Source: an uncultured Calothrix sp. (lineage in GTDB: Bacteria > Cyanobacteriota > Cyanobacteriia > Cyanobacteriales > Nostocaceae). From it: 18,196 bases of DNA. The stretch covers positions 1-18,196 of the forward strand of contig CAKZYM010001200.1 in the NCBI GenBank assembly GCA_937884685.1, read 5' to 3'. Shown here in pieces: positions 7,058 through 14,494 of this stretch. Under the pieces are notes generated by a model. It was not told the DNA's origin and made no database searches. It was given only the letters and a program-made list of their open reading frames with translations. The stretch's first letter is position 1; every line of letters begins with the position of its first letter. The translations under genes were made by a program, and so were the position numbers.

Positions 7058-7486
7058 ATGTTTGCTAGCACCCAACCTGAAATACCCCAACCCAAATGGC
7101 TGCATCAGCTAGATAAATTCGTAAAAGCGCATCACCTTGAATTAGCAGCCCTTTCGTGGGGACTTTGGCAGCAAAATGGTAATAGTAACGGTACTGTTGG
7201 TATTGATTTACAGCCGAAACCGCATTTTGTATATTGTCCGCAATCGGCAATTCAAAAGTTTAACGATAATGTTGATAATAAGCTGCAAGAAATTTTAGGT
7301 TTGATAGATAATCATAAACCTGAAGTCGAAGTTCTGATGATAGGTATTGGTAAAGAGCAAATCAAGTTGATTTATTTTGAACCGGAAACTCCACCACCGG
7401 TTTGTTTTGAACAATTAAATCAAGATGTAGATGAATTAATGGATTTATTAGAGTTGCGAATGAGTGAAGAGATAATTGTTAGTTAA
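7058..7486 (+). CDS. ccmS: CcmS-like beta-carboxysome assembly chaperone candidate
   Basis: A 142-residue acidic soluble protein conserved in cyanobacteria. The core (HQLDKFVKAHHLELAALSWG, then VGIDLQPKPHFVYCPQSAI, then VEVLMIGIGKEQIKLIYF and a PPPVCFEQL motif) matches my memory of the family annotated as CcmS, a small chaperone that binds the C-terminal tail of the shell protein CcmK1 during beta-carboxysome assembly. That is family knowledge; nothing else in this window is a ccm gene. I choose the ATG at 7058 over the in-frame TTG at 7031 because the upstream residues (NCVFNNTT) are unlike the family and lie next to repeat sequence. It follows the membrane protein gene by 79 bp of heptamer repeats. 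If the CcmS assignment is wrong it is still a conserved cyanobacterial protein. Confidence 0.58.
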   Translation: MFASTQPEIPQPKWLHQLDKFVKAHHLELAALSWGLWQQNGNSNGTVGIDLQPKPHFVYCPQSAIQKFNDNVDNKLQEILGLIDNHKPEVEVLMIGIGKEQIKLIYFEPETPPPVCFEQLNQDVDELMDLLELRMSEEIIVS

Positions 7487-7956
7487 TAAGAACTGTAGCA
7501 ATTGCTTAGTATAAGGGGAGTAGGGAGCATTATCTGTATTATCTATTTAGATTGAGTTAAACGGTACAAGACTATGCTCTCGCTTCACTTACGTTTAACC
7601 CAACCTACGATACTTGAAATTCTAACTATACAAAAGGAATAAGCTTTAATCATTGAGATTAATAATAAATACTATTCATATTACCTAATTGTCACTCGCT
7701 GCTTTCTAATCCCTTCTTTGATTATTATCCCAGCATCCCTTCATACCAATAATCTACAAAATTTAATATTACTCAATCCGGGATTAACCTTCTATTAACT
7801 ATCTTTAACCTTCAGCGTACTAATATAAGCTATATATCCTTTTTATGAAAATACTACATAAAACTGAATTACCAAAGTAATATATATAACAATTGATTTA
7901 TCTATCTGTCGGATAGGATGTTGCTGTAAATGTAGTTTTCTAATTTATCATAGATT
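7487..7956. other. 470-bp gene-free interval
   Basis: It holds the palindrome at 7552-7603 and otherwise AT-rich sequence leading to the sigma factor gene. No coding frame, tRNA or convincing -35/-10 pair was found; the promoter of the sigma factor operon must lie here but may be a non-consensus type. Confidence 0.6.
7552..7603. repeat. Inverted repeat (TTGAGTTAAACG / CGTTTAACCCAA)
   Basis: Arms at 7552-7563 and 7592-7603 match at 11 of 12 positions. It shares the end sequence AACCCAA and general form with the repeat at 5785-5850, indicating a dispersed palindromic family. Confidence 0.6.
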
Positions 7957-7971
7957 TTGGAGAAAAGAGGA

Positions 7972-8670
7972 GTGGAACAACAACTTCAAAAATTAATTGA
8001 GGAAGTATGTCGTTATGAAGAAGGTACTCCACAAAGACAAAAAGCTTTAAACAATTTATTGATAATTGTTCAGCAGTTTCCTGGAATAAAAAAAGATGGT
8101 CATCAGGATTATTTAGAAGCTCTAAACAAAACATGGGAATGGTTTTGTCGGAGTATTCATAAATTTGATAATTCAAAAGTAGATTCAAGTGAATCTTTGC
8201 AAATTACTTTAACTAGATGGATTAATGGCTATCTGAAGTGGCGTATCAAAGATTTATATGCTTCTGATAGTCATTATACGATTAGTTTAGATCAGCCAAT
8301 TAGTAATGATGAAGGCAGCAAAGTTACTAGACTAGATATTTTAGCTGACTCTCAAGGTGGGAGTACTAGTTTAGACTTGCTAGATATCAAAATTGCGGAA
8401 ATTCAGAAATCTGAAAAGAAAACTTGGGGTGAAAGAGTTGCCAAGTTTATCGAGCAAGACACAGGGAACGAGTTAAAACGTCGTTGTATCCGCAATAATG
8501 CGGAGTGTAACTGTCAATTATTAGCACAAAGGTTATTATTAACAAAACCTTCTCATAAAATTGCTGATATAGCCAGAGAATTAAATGTAAGCAATCAAAC
8601 CATATATTCTCACTGGAAAAAAAAATGCTTACCTTTACTTAAAGAAATTGGAATGAAGATCAAGGATTAA
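7972..8670 (+). CDS. Sigma-70 family RNA polymerase sigma factor (divergent, small)
   Basis: A 232-residue two-domain sigma factor expected to direct RNA polymerase to an alternative promoter set. Region 2 is about residues 45-95 (ALNKTWEWFCRSIHKFD, then WINGYLKWRIKDLY) and region 4 is about 165-222, ending in a helix-turn-helix HKIADIARELNVSNQTIYSHW. Length and layout are ECF-like, but region 2 is quite divergent and belongs to a cyanobacterial type I recall beside DUF1822 genes. Three cysteines (172, 179, 181) lie just before the region 4 helix-turn-helix. Start: the GTG at 7972 has GGAG at 7959-7962 nine bases upstream; a TTG at 7957 would add five residues (MEKRG) but has no ribosome binding site. 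The stop is 3 bp before the DUF1822 ATG, so the two are surely one operon. No anti-sigma factor of a recognised family is adjacent. Confidence 0.8.
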   Translation: MEQQLQKLIEEVCRYEEGTPQRQKALNNLLIIVQQFPGIKKDGHQDYLEALNKTWEWFCRSIHKFDNSKVDSSESLQITLTRWINGYLKWRIKDLYASDSHYTISLDQPISNDEGSKVTRLDILADSQGGSTSLDLLDIKIAEIQKSEKKTWGERVAKFIEQDTGNELKRRCIRNNAECNCQLLAQRLLLTKPSHKIADIARELNVSNQTIYSHWKKKCLPLLKEIGMKIKD

Positions 8671-8673
8671 TTA

Positions 8674-9591
8674 ATGAACAGTACCCAACCAGATTACTTA
8701 CAAATTCCTTTAGGGAAAGATGCTCATCAAAAAGCTGAAGAATTTGCAGCAGAGCAAGATGGCCTAGACAAGGGTAAACAAGTTTATTTAAATACTCTAG
8801 CAGTTTATGCTGTTAATAATTATCTTAAATGGTTAAGCATAGAAACAGCCTTGCATCAAAGCGATAGCTGGAATTGGAGTACCAGGACGTTTTTTGATAT
8901 TGCTGACTTGATGTTACCCAATGTTGGTAGAATAGAGTGCCGTCCGGTATTGCCGGGTGAAGAAGTTGTAGTTTTACCCCAAGAAGTAACTCAAGAACGA
9001 ATTGGTTACATAGCTGTTCGGTTTAACAAACAGCTAGATTTTGTGGAAATATTAGGTTTTGTTCCAGCAAGACCAATTATTAATAATTCAGAAATTATTG
9101 AAATTAATCGGTTTGAATCTATTGATATTCTTATAGATATTATCAATCGACGCAAAATGAAAGTCAATTTGTGTCAATGGTTGGAAGGAATATTTAATCA
9201 AGATTGGGAATCCCCAGAATTAGTGTTAGCTGGTAGCTTTAGAAGTACAGCGACTATGACCCGTCAATATCAAGATTCTCAAACAAGTTCTATCAGTCGT
9301 GCCAAAGTAGTTGATGTAGGCAGACAGATAGTTTTATTAATGGAATTAACACCTACAAATAGCGCTGTCTTTGATATTCGTTTGCGAGTTTACCCAGCAG
9401 AAAATACGCTTCATTTACCTCAAGATTTGCAACTGACAATTTTTGATGAATCGGGAGATGCTTGTATGAACACTCAAGCCGAAATCGCTAATGATTGGAT
9501 GCAGTTAGAATTTGATTGTCAGCATGAAGAAAAATTTAGCGTGGAATTGAAATTAGGAGAAATAAGTATCATCGAAGAGTTTATTGTTTAA
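8674..9591 (+). CDS. DUF1822 family protein, possible sigma factor partner
   Basis: A 305-residue soluble protein. The N-terminal part (IPLGKDAHQKAEEFAAEQ, then YLNTLAVYAVNNYLKWL, then ALHQSDSWN) is the DUF1822 signature as I know it, a family of unknown function nearly restricted to cyanobacteria. The centre (IECRPVLPGEEVVVLPQEV, IGYIAVRFN) is followed by a C-terminal half rich in beta strands. No membrane segment or signal peptide. AAGGA within the end of the sigma gene lies 7 bases before the ATG. Being 3 bp behind a sigma factor and upstream of a CHAT protease, it is a natural candidate for an anti-sigma factor or protease substrate, but this is inference from position only. Confidence 0.82.
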   Translation: MNSTQPDYLQIPLGKDAHQKAEEFAAEQDGLDKGKQVYLNTLAVYAVNNYLKWLSIETALHQSDSWNWSTRTFFDIADLMLPNVGRIECRPVLPGEEVVVLPQEVTQERIGYIAVRFNKQLDFVEILGFVPARPIINNSEIIEINRFESIDILIDIINRRKMKVNLCQWLEGIFNQDWESPELVLAGSFRSTATMTRQYQDSQTSSISRAKVVDVGRQIVLLMELTPTNSAVFDIRLRVYPAENTLHLPQDLQLTIFDESGDACMNTQAEIANDWMQLEFDCQHEEKFSVELKLGEISIIEEFIV

Positions 9592-10021
9592 TACAGATTT
9601 TATATTTTACGGAAATATGGGTGTAGACTTTCTTCTATCTAAAGCCAAATCAATATTTTGTTTAGTAATTATATTCTCGATGAGGAGATTGGGTAGATGC
9701 TCATAGATATTAAACTCTGCGAAAAGTAAAGTCAATAGATTAGTTTGGTAAGGGGATATTTTTCATCCCCGATACGTCAAGAAAATTAAATAAACCCGGT
9801 TTATAATTGCGAAATCTAAAAGAAACAAAGGAACCGGGAATATAGACAATAGTACAAGATGTAAGCCGTACCAAATTTTCCGAAAAATAGATATATATTT
9901 ACATATAAAAAGGGATTAAAAACTGCATGCATTCAGCTTTAAAGCTAAGAGATTATTTCCATAACCTCAAATTTAAAATTTAAAAATATCAAATATAAAA
10001 TTAGGAGAATGACAAAATATT
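9592..10021 (+). other. 430-bp structured gap between DUF1822 and CHAT genes
   Basis: No gene seen. It contains a hairpin GGGGAT / ATCCCC (9752-9757 and 9765-9770), a perfect 7-bp long-range stem CCCGGTT / AACCGGG (9795-9801 and 9832-9838, 30-base loop), and the palindrome AGCTTTAAAGCT (9935-9946), followed by very AT-rich sequence. Neither hairpin has a T-tract. It may hold a second promoter or a long leader for the CHAT gene. Confidence 0.55.
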
Positions 10022-12247
10022 ATGACAATTGTCAAACTTAAAATCAGGGAAAGTAAAGAGGGATTTCAGGTAGATTTAACTGCGAAGCAACTAGATATTG
10101 AAACGGAGGGATTTCTACCTCCTCTACCATCCCAGCTAGAAACATCTTTCAATAATTGGCAACTAGCTTATCGTCAAATTGAAGCAGTACGCTCATATAT
10201 TGCACCCGCACCGGGAATGCGTATAACTCCTAAAAGCGTCACAAAATATTCCAGCGCTAAACATACAACTTCAGTTAAAGAGTGCTTAAATCAATGGCTT
10301 AACTGCGGTGATTCCAGATGGTTGCCAGTACGCGACCGATTGATTGCTATTGCCCAACAGTTACATCAAAACAATGAAGAAATTCGCGTTATCATAGATG
10401 CTAAAGATGTTAGTTTACGTCGTCTTCCTTGGCAAGAATGGAATTTATTTGAAGAGCATTATCCCCAAGTAGAAATTGCTTTAAGTGCGGCAAAAAATAC
10501 ATATAAAAAGACAAATTATCCGCTTCCTAAAAGTTCAAAGATTAGGGTTTTAGTTGCTGTCGGTAGAAGCGACGGTATCAATACTAAAAATGATTTGGAA
10601 GTCATCAAAGAATTGGAACAACATGGTGCGGAAGTTATTTGTTTAATGCAACCTAGTCGTGAAGAATTATGTAATGCTTTGTGGAACGACCAGGGATATC
10701 ATATTTTTATATTTACGGGTCACAGCGGAAGTAGAGAAGATGGACAGATTGGTTGGATTGAACTCAATGACACAGATAATTTGAGCATTGAGGAATTCAA
10801 AGAAGCTTTAAAACAAGCTATTAACAAGGGATTACAGTTAGCAATTTTTAATTCCTGTGATGGTTTGGGGTTAGCAAATCAACTAGCGCAACTCCATTTA
10901 CCTCGATGTATTGTAATGAGAGAACCCGTACCGGATAAGGTTGCAATAGAATTTTTAAAGCACTTCTTTAAAGAATTTACTGGGAATCAATCGCTTTCTA
11001 CAGCTTTAAATAGAGCCAGAAAAAGATTAGAACATTTCAATTTAGATTATCCCGGTGCAATTTGGCTTCCTACAATTTGTATTGCACCCAATGTGAAATA
11101 TTTAACTTGGAAATCGCTTAATCCTAATCGTGTCGATTATCAAAAAATTGACGAAAAACAAGACGAGTTAAAATCTAATAAAAATAAATATATTAAACCA
11201 ATATTATTGGCTGTTTTACTTATCGGCAGTATTTACGCTTTTTTAGCTTGGGATTTGTCTGCCAAACTCAAAAGAATCCAAGATAAATTAGTAACTATAT
11301 CTGGTGGAAAAGCAACGGTTACAGAACCAGATTTAGCAAGTATTCCTTCAGGAAAATTCCGTTACGGAGGAAGCACTACTTGGGTTCCTATTCGCGATAA
11401 AGTAGAAAGAGTCCTTGATGTAATTTATCCCGAATTCCAGCTCGAATACACCAATCCAACTAAAGATAATCTGGGTTCCGGTACGGGAATTAAAATGCTT
11501 TTAAATAGAGAAATAGATTTTGCATTATCTTCTCGTAAGATTACACTGAAAGAAAGAGAATCCGCAAAAAAACAAGGTATTATTTTAGGTGAAATACCTG
11601 TAGCTATCGATGCAATTGCAATAGCTGTACATCCTAGTTTGGAAGTTAACGAATTAACAATAACCGAACTTGAAAATATCTATACAGGTAAGATTAATAA
11701 CTGGAAATATTTAGGCGGAGAAGACATACAAATAGTACCAATATCTCGACATCGAAAATCAGGAGGAACTGTAGAATATTTTTACCAATATATTTTAAGA
11801 GGTAAAGAATTCGATAAAAAAAATCTTCAACTCGTTCCCAATACCACGCAAGGTATACGTAAGGTAGCGAAAAATAAAGGGGGTATTTATTATGCTTCTG
11901 CTTCAGAAGTTGTTAATCAATGTAGCGTGAAAACTTTGAAATTAGGCAACACAAATAATCATATGGTTGCTCCCTATAAACAGCCGTGGATTCCTTATCC
12001 TGATTGTAAACAAAAGCCAAATGCAGTAAATATTGATAAATTATCTAGTCATGACGAGTATCCCATAACTAGACGTTTGTATGTAATTTATAAAAAAGAT
12101 GCTATCAACATAGGTGAACCAGATTTACAACCAGATTTTGAATATATTAAAAAAGCGGCTCAAGCAGCTAGAGCTTATGCAAATTGGTTAAAATCAACTG
12201 AGGGTAAACAATTAATAGAACAATCAGGTTTTGCTCCAATTAATTGA
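10022..12247 (+). CDS. Transmembrane CHAT protease with PstS-like solute-binding domain
   Basis: A 741-residue single-span protein in three parts. Residues about 90-360 are a CHAT domain, a caspase-like cysteine protease fold; the dyad is intact, with H234 in IFIFTGHSG and C279 in LAIFNSCDG. A lysine-rich stretch leads into one helix at 393-410 (PILLAVLLIGSIYAFLAW), placing CHAT in the cytoplasm. Residues about 435-741 form a PstS-type periplasmic binding domain: FRYGGSTTW, LGSGTGIKMLLNREIDFALSSR, PVAIDAIAIAVHP, LTITELENIYTGKINNW, and a closing ANWLKSTEGKQLIEQSGF. The family binds phosphate or other oxyanions; the ligand here is unknown. AGGAG at 10003-10007 is 14 bases from the ATG, longer than usual. 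Plausible role: ligand binding outside triggers cytoplasmic proteolysis. The CHAT and binding domains are clear; signalling is inferred. Confidence 0.85.
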   Translation: MTIVKLKIRESKEGFQVDLTAKQLDIETEGFLPPLPSQLETSFNNWQLAYRQIEAVRSYIAPAPGMRITPKSVTKYSSAKHTTSVKECLNQWLNCGDSRWLPVRDRLIAIAQQLHQNNEEIRVIIDAKDVSLRRLPWQEWNLFEEHYPQVEIALSAAKNTYKKTNYPLPKSSKIRVLVAVGRSDGINTKNDLEVIKELEQHGAEVICLMQPSREELCNALWNDQGYHIFIFTGHSGSREDGQIGWIELNDTDNLSIEEFKEALKQAINKGLQLAIFNSCDGLGLANQLAQLHLPRCIVMREPVPDKVAIEFLKHFFKEFTGNQSLSTALNRARKRLEHFNLDYPGAIWLPTICIAPNVKYLTWKSLNPNRVDYQKIDEKQDELKSNKNKYIKPILLAVLLIGSIYAFLAWDLSAKLKRIQDKLVTISGGKATVTEPDLASIPSGKFRYGGSTTWVPIRDKVERVLDVIYPEFQLEYTNPTKDNLGSGTGIKMLLNREIDFALSSRKITLKERESAKKQGIILGEIPVAIDAIAIAVHPSLEVNELTITELENIYTGKINNWKYLGGEDIQIVPISRHRKSGGTVEYFYQYILRGKEFDKKNLQLVPNTTQGIRKVAKNKGGIYYASASEVVNQCSVKTLKLGNTNNHMVAPYKQPWIPYPDCKQKPNAVNIDKLSSHDEYPITRRLYVIYKKDAINIGEPDLQPDFEYIKKAAQAARAYANWLKSTEGKQLIEQSGFAPIN

Positions 12248-12291
12248 TTTTAAGACTGAATTATTTGCAGAGGCAATTTTTCCAATTAATG

Positions 12292-12933
12292 CTACCTTTT
12301 AATAGCTATTTCAACAGAATCTTTTTTCATTTTCTTTTCTAACTGAAAAGAATTAAAAAATTGTTTAGCATCTCCAGCTTTGTAGTTAGAAATATCTAAA
12401 AGGTATAATCTTTTTCCTACTAAAAACAAGCGACTTTTTGCAGCTATTTTTTGGTCGCTATTTTGATATTCTACTTCTATTCCCCGATATTTGGATAATG
12501 TCACATCTTGCTGTTCAAGTAACTTGATATCATTACCTAAGAAATCTTTCAAAAAATTATTATATATGTTATCAAGCGATAAATCAGTCAAATCATTATT
12601 GTAATCAACATAGCCAACTATATACGAGCTTTTCTTAGTATCGGCATAATAAATGTTTATTGAATAATCTTCACTTTTAGAATTCAAGTTAGTTACGGTC
12701 TTACTAGGTAGAAAAATCGAAAAATTTCCTTCATCTGAATAAAACTGTTTCCATCCAGAAGTAGCAACGACCGAATTATCAGTATTAACTTGAGTAAACA
12801 GCGTTTTAACTTCCCCCTCTGCTGTAGATTGCTGGGAAGAAAATGCCATTGGTGGGTTAAAACGTGAAGTAGATGTTATCATTACCCCTAATCCAAGCAT
12901 TACAACGCTTATGCTTACTGATAATTTATTCAT
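12292..12933 (-). CDS. Exported protein with PsbP/Mog1-like domain look, unknown function
   Basis: 213 residues from the ATG at 12933, chosen because AGGAG lies eight bases upstream and the following residues form a signal peptide or anchor (MNKLSVSISVVMLGLGVMIT, about 1-24). An in-frame ATG 63 bases further upstream adds a non-hydrophobic stretch without a ribosome binding site. The mature part from about residue 60 (GWKQFYSDEGNFSIFLPSK, later YRGIEVEYQN, RLFLVGKRLYLLDI, then a C-terminal FFNSFQL) has the layout of small PsbP/Mog1-like alpha-beta domains common in exported cyanobacterial proteins. No lipobox cysteine. It is convergent with the CHAT gene, with only 44 bp between the stop codons. 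Real gene; function unknown. Confidence 0.72.
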   Translation of the reverse strand: MNKLSVSISVVMLGLGVMITSTSRFNPPMAFSSQQSTAEGEVKTLFTQVNTDNSVVATSGWKQFYSDEGNFSIFLPSKTVTNLNSKSEDYSINIYYADTKKSSYIVGYVDYNNDLTDLSLDNIYNNFLKDFLGNDIKLLEQQDVTLSKYRGIEVEYQNSDQKIAAKSRLFLVGKRLYLLDISNYKAGDAKQFFNSFQLEKKMKKDSVEIAIKR

Positions 12934-13117
12934 CCTGATGTCTCCTGCGATATTGGGAAAATGCTTGGGTACAAACCTTAATACAGCTAAAATCAAGTCA
13001 AATCACTATAATTATTTAAACTCAGAGAATAATTGCTATTTATGTATCACCATCATGGAGAATTTTTACGAAATAATTGATATGACTAAATTTACATATA
13101 TTTTTGTAATTGAGTAT

Positions 13118-13148
13118 AAAAAAATAAGACGTTAGATGATTTAACGTC
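13118..13148 (-). terminator. Intrinsic terminator of the small membrane protein gene
   Basis: Perfect 7-bp stem GACGTTA (13128-13134) / TAACGTC (13142-13148) with a 7-base loop; on the minus strand it is followed by TTATTTTTTT. It lies 41 bases past the stop codon at 13190, which supports that gene being expressed. Confidence 0.8.
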
Positions 13149-13189
13149 TCTAAAAGTAGATTGAGGACTAAATTTATACAAAGTATATC

Positions 13190-13498
13190 CTACTCATAAT
13201 CCTTTTTACTTCTGGGAAGATTATAATCTATCCAAACTTGGAATAACAATAGCAGACATATTAGTGAATAGAATAAATAAAGTAGTAAGTAACCGGCATG
13301 GAATTGATAATCAGTATTAATGTGGTGGTTACATTTAATCATCTCGCTTGATATATTATTATCACTTTTAACCACATTTATATCAGTTTTTGCAACCGGA
13401 TTTGCTACGTAAGAAACAGCGCTAATTGAATTGACCTCTGGACTATACGGAATTGCTGCGAACAGAACAACTACAGATGTCAACACAACATGTATCAT
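13190..13498 (-). CDS. Small membrane protein, unrecognised
   Basis: A 102-residue protein with a hydrophobic N-terminus (about 3-17, signal peptide or first helix), a polar middle of about 50 residues including CNHHI, a strong helix at about 68-89 (YLLLYLFYSLICLLLLFQVW) and a basic tail. No family recognised and no clear Shine-Dalgarno sequence before the ATG at 13498. The main support is the clean minus-strand terminator immediately downstream. It sits between an exported protein gene and a response regulator gene, both on the same strand. Confidence 0.55.
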   Translation of the reverse strand: MIHVVLTSVVVLFAAIPYSPEVNSISAVSYVANPVAKTDINVVKSDNNISSEMIKCNHHINTDYQFHAGYLLLYLFYSLICLLLLFQVWIDYNLPRSKKDYE

Positions 13499-13687
13499 TT
13501 GATTTTTTACTAGAAATATTAAGTAATAGGTGACAAGAATTAAGGGATAAATAAACTTATGAATGAGAAAAGATTATAAGTCTATTTAGATTGCTTTCAT
13601 TTAACAATCACCCCTATTTATCTATCAGGAATCTCAGATATTTTTATGCGAAATCAGCCATTAAATTCGTACATTTAATTCTTGTAT

Positions 13688-13724
13688 TTCTAACAACTAA
13701 CTATACAAATATTGGTTGTTAGAA
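13688..13724 (-). terminator. Hairpin downstream of the response regulator gene, possible terminator
   Basis: Perfect 10-bp arms TTCTAACAAC (13688-13697) and GTTGTTAGAA (13715-13724) around a 17-base loop, about 70 bases past the regulator's stop codon. On the minus strand it is followed by ATACAAG rather than a T-tract, so termination is uncertain. The rest of 13499-13792 shows no gene. Confidence 0.4.
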
Positions 13725-13792
13725 CTATTTATTTTACTGTTACTGCTGCCTAGTCTCCATTCTCTAATTTATGACTATAAATTTCCATCAAA

Positions 13793-14494
13793 CTAATCAA
13801 TAAAACCTTCTTCCCTAGCCCGAATATGAGTTATTACCCGAAGATTTTTACCCTGATGTTTCAATTCTTCAATATTCATGTCTAAAACTTCTTGCAGCTT
13901 ATACCAATAGTGGCGCACCATTCGTTCCGAAACACAAATATGTGCAGCAATTGCTTTATCTTGATATCCCTCTTCAAAGGCTAGATTAAGCAATCTTAAC
14001 CATTCTGGTTTCAACTCTAATCCAGAATTAATTGCTTTGATATCCTTGGTATGGGTCTCTCCGAGCAAGGCCCATCTAACTCTATTTAATATTTCCTTGC
14101 TAGAAAGAGATTTATCTGCAACTACGAAACCCGAGGAATGATTATCGATTAGCGATTTGATTCGTACCAAAGTATTTATATACGTACTTTGCACTAGGAT
14201 ATTGGTTTGGGGATTATTAGTTAGTAACTCTTTTAGAAGCTGGATACCGTTATTAATTTGGGTTGCTTCCCCAACATTCTGAGCAACGCAAATATCCGTA
14301 ATCACTAATTCTGGTTTAATTATCGCAATTTGATGTAAAGCACTTTCTACAGTTGTAGCAGCATAAATTTTAGCATTAGGATAATAAGAACGTAGTATTT
14401 TTACAGTTCCATTCAAAAATATTTCGTAGCTGTCAATCAATAGAATTTTAGGAGACATATTAGGGTACACTTTTTGTTGCAAATCTTGGCTCAT
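13793..14494 (-). CDS. Response regulator, receiver plus LuxR-like helix-turn-helix
   Basis: 233 residues. The receiver domain (about 16-140) has the phospho-acceptor D67 in LVITD, a switch hydroxyl at S103 or T104 (LVQST) and K128 (VADKS). The usual acidic pair after strand 1 reads LLIDSYEIF, so only D21 is present and S22 replaces the second acid, which may weaken metal binding and phosphorylation. The C-terminal domain (about 165-215) contains FEEGYQDKAIAAHICVSERMVRHYW, a helix-turn-helix of the NarL/LuxR kind, so it should bind DNA. GAGGAA sits six bases before the ATG at 14494. No histidine kinase is in the window, so it is an orphan here; a target cannot be named. Confidence 0.82.
   Translation of the reverse strand: MSQDLQQKVYPNMSPKILLIDSYEIFLNGTVKILRSYYPNAKIYAATTVESALHQIAIIKPELVITDICVAQNVGEATQINNGIQLLKELLTNNPQTNILVQSTYINTLVRIKSLIDNHSSGFVVADKSLSSKEILNRVRWALLGETHTKDIKAINSGLELKPEWLRLLNLAFEEGYQDKAIAAHICVSERMVRHYWYKLQEVLDMNIEELKHQGKNLRVITHIRAREEGFID

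Noticed and set aside
10009..10041. Ten-codon upstream frame overlapping the CHAT start
   Set aside because: The AGGAG is only one base from its ATG, so translation is doubtful; mentioned only as a side note to the structured gap.
7957..12247. Type III-E CRISPR or gasdermin defence locus around the CHAT gene
   Set aside because: No CRISPR array, Cas protein or gasdermin-like protein is present; only the protease-sigma logic is comparable.
12248..12291. Possible bidirectional terminator between the convergent CHAT and exported protein genes
   Set aside because: The only stem is TTGC/GCAA, four pairs, too weak to call.
12911..13135. 74-codon plus-strand frame
   Set aside because: It runs over the start and leader of the minus-strand exported protein gene and into the minus-strand terminator, with no protein-like composition.
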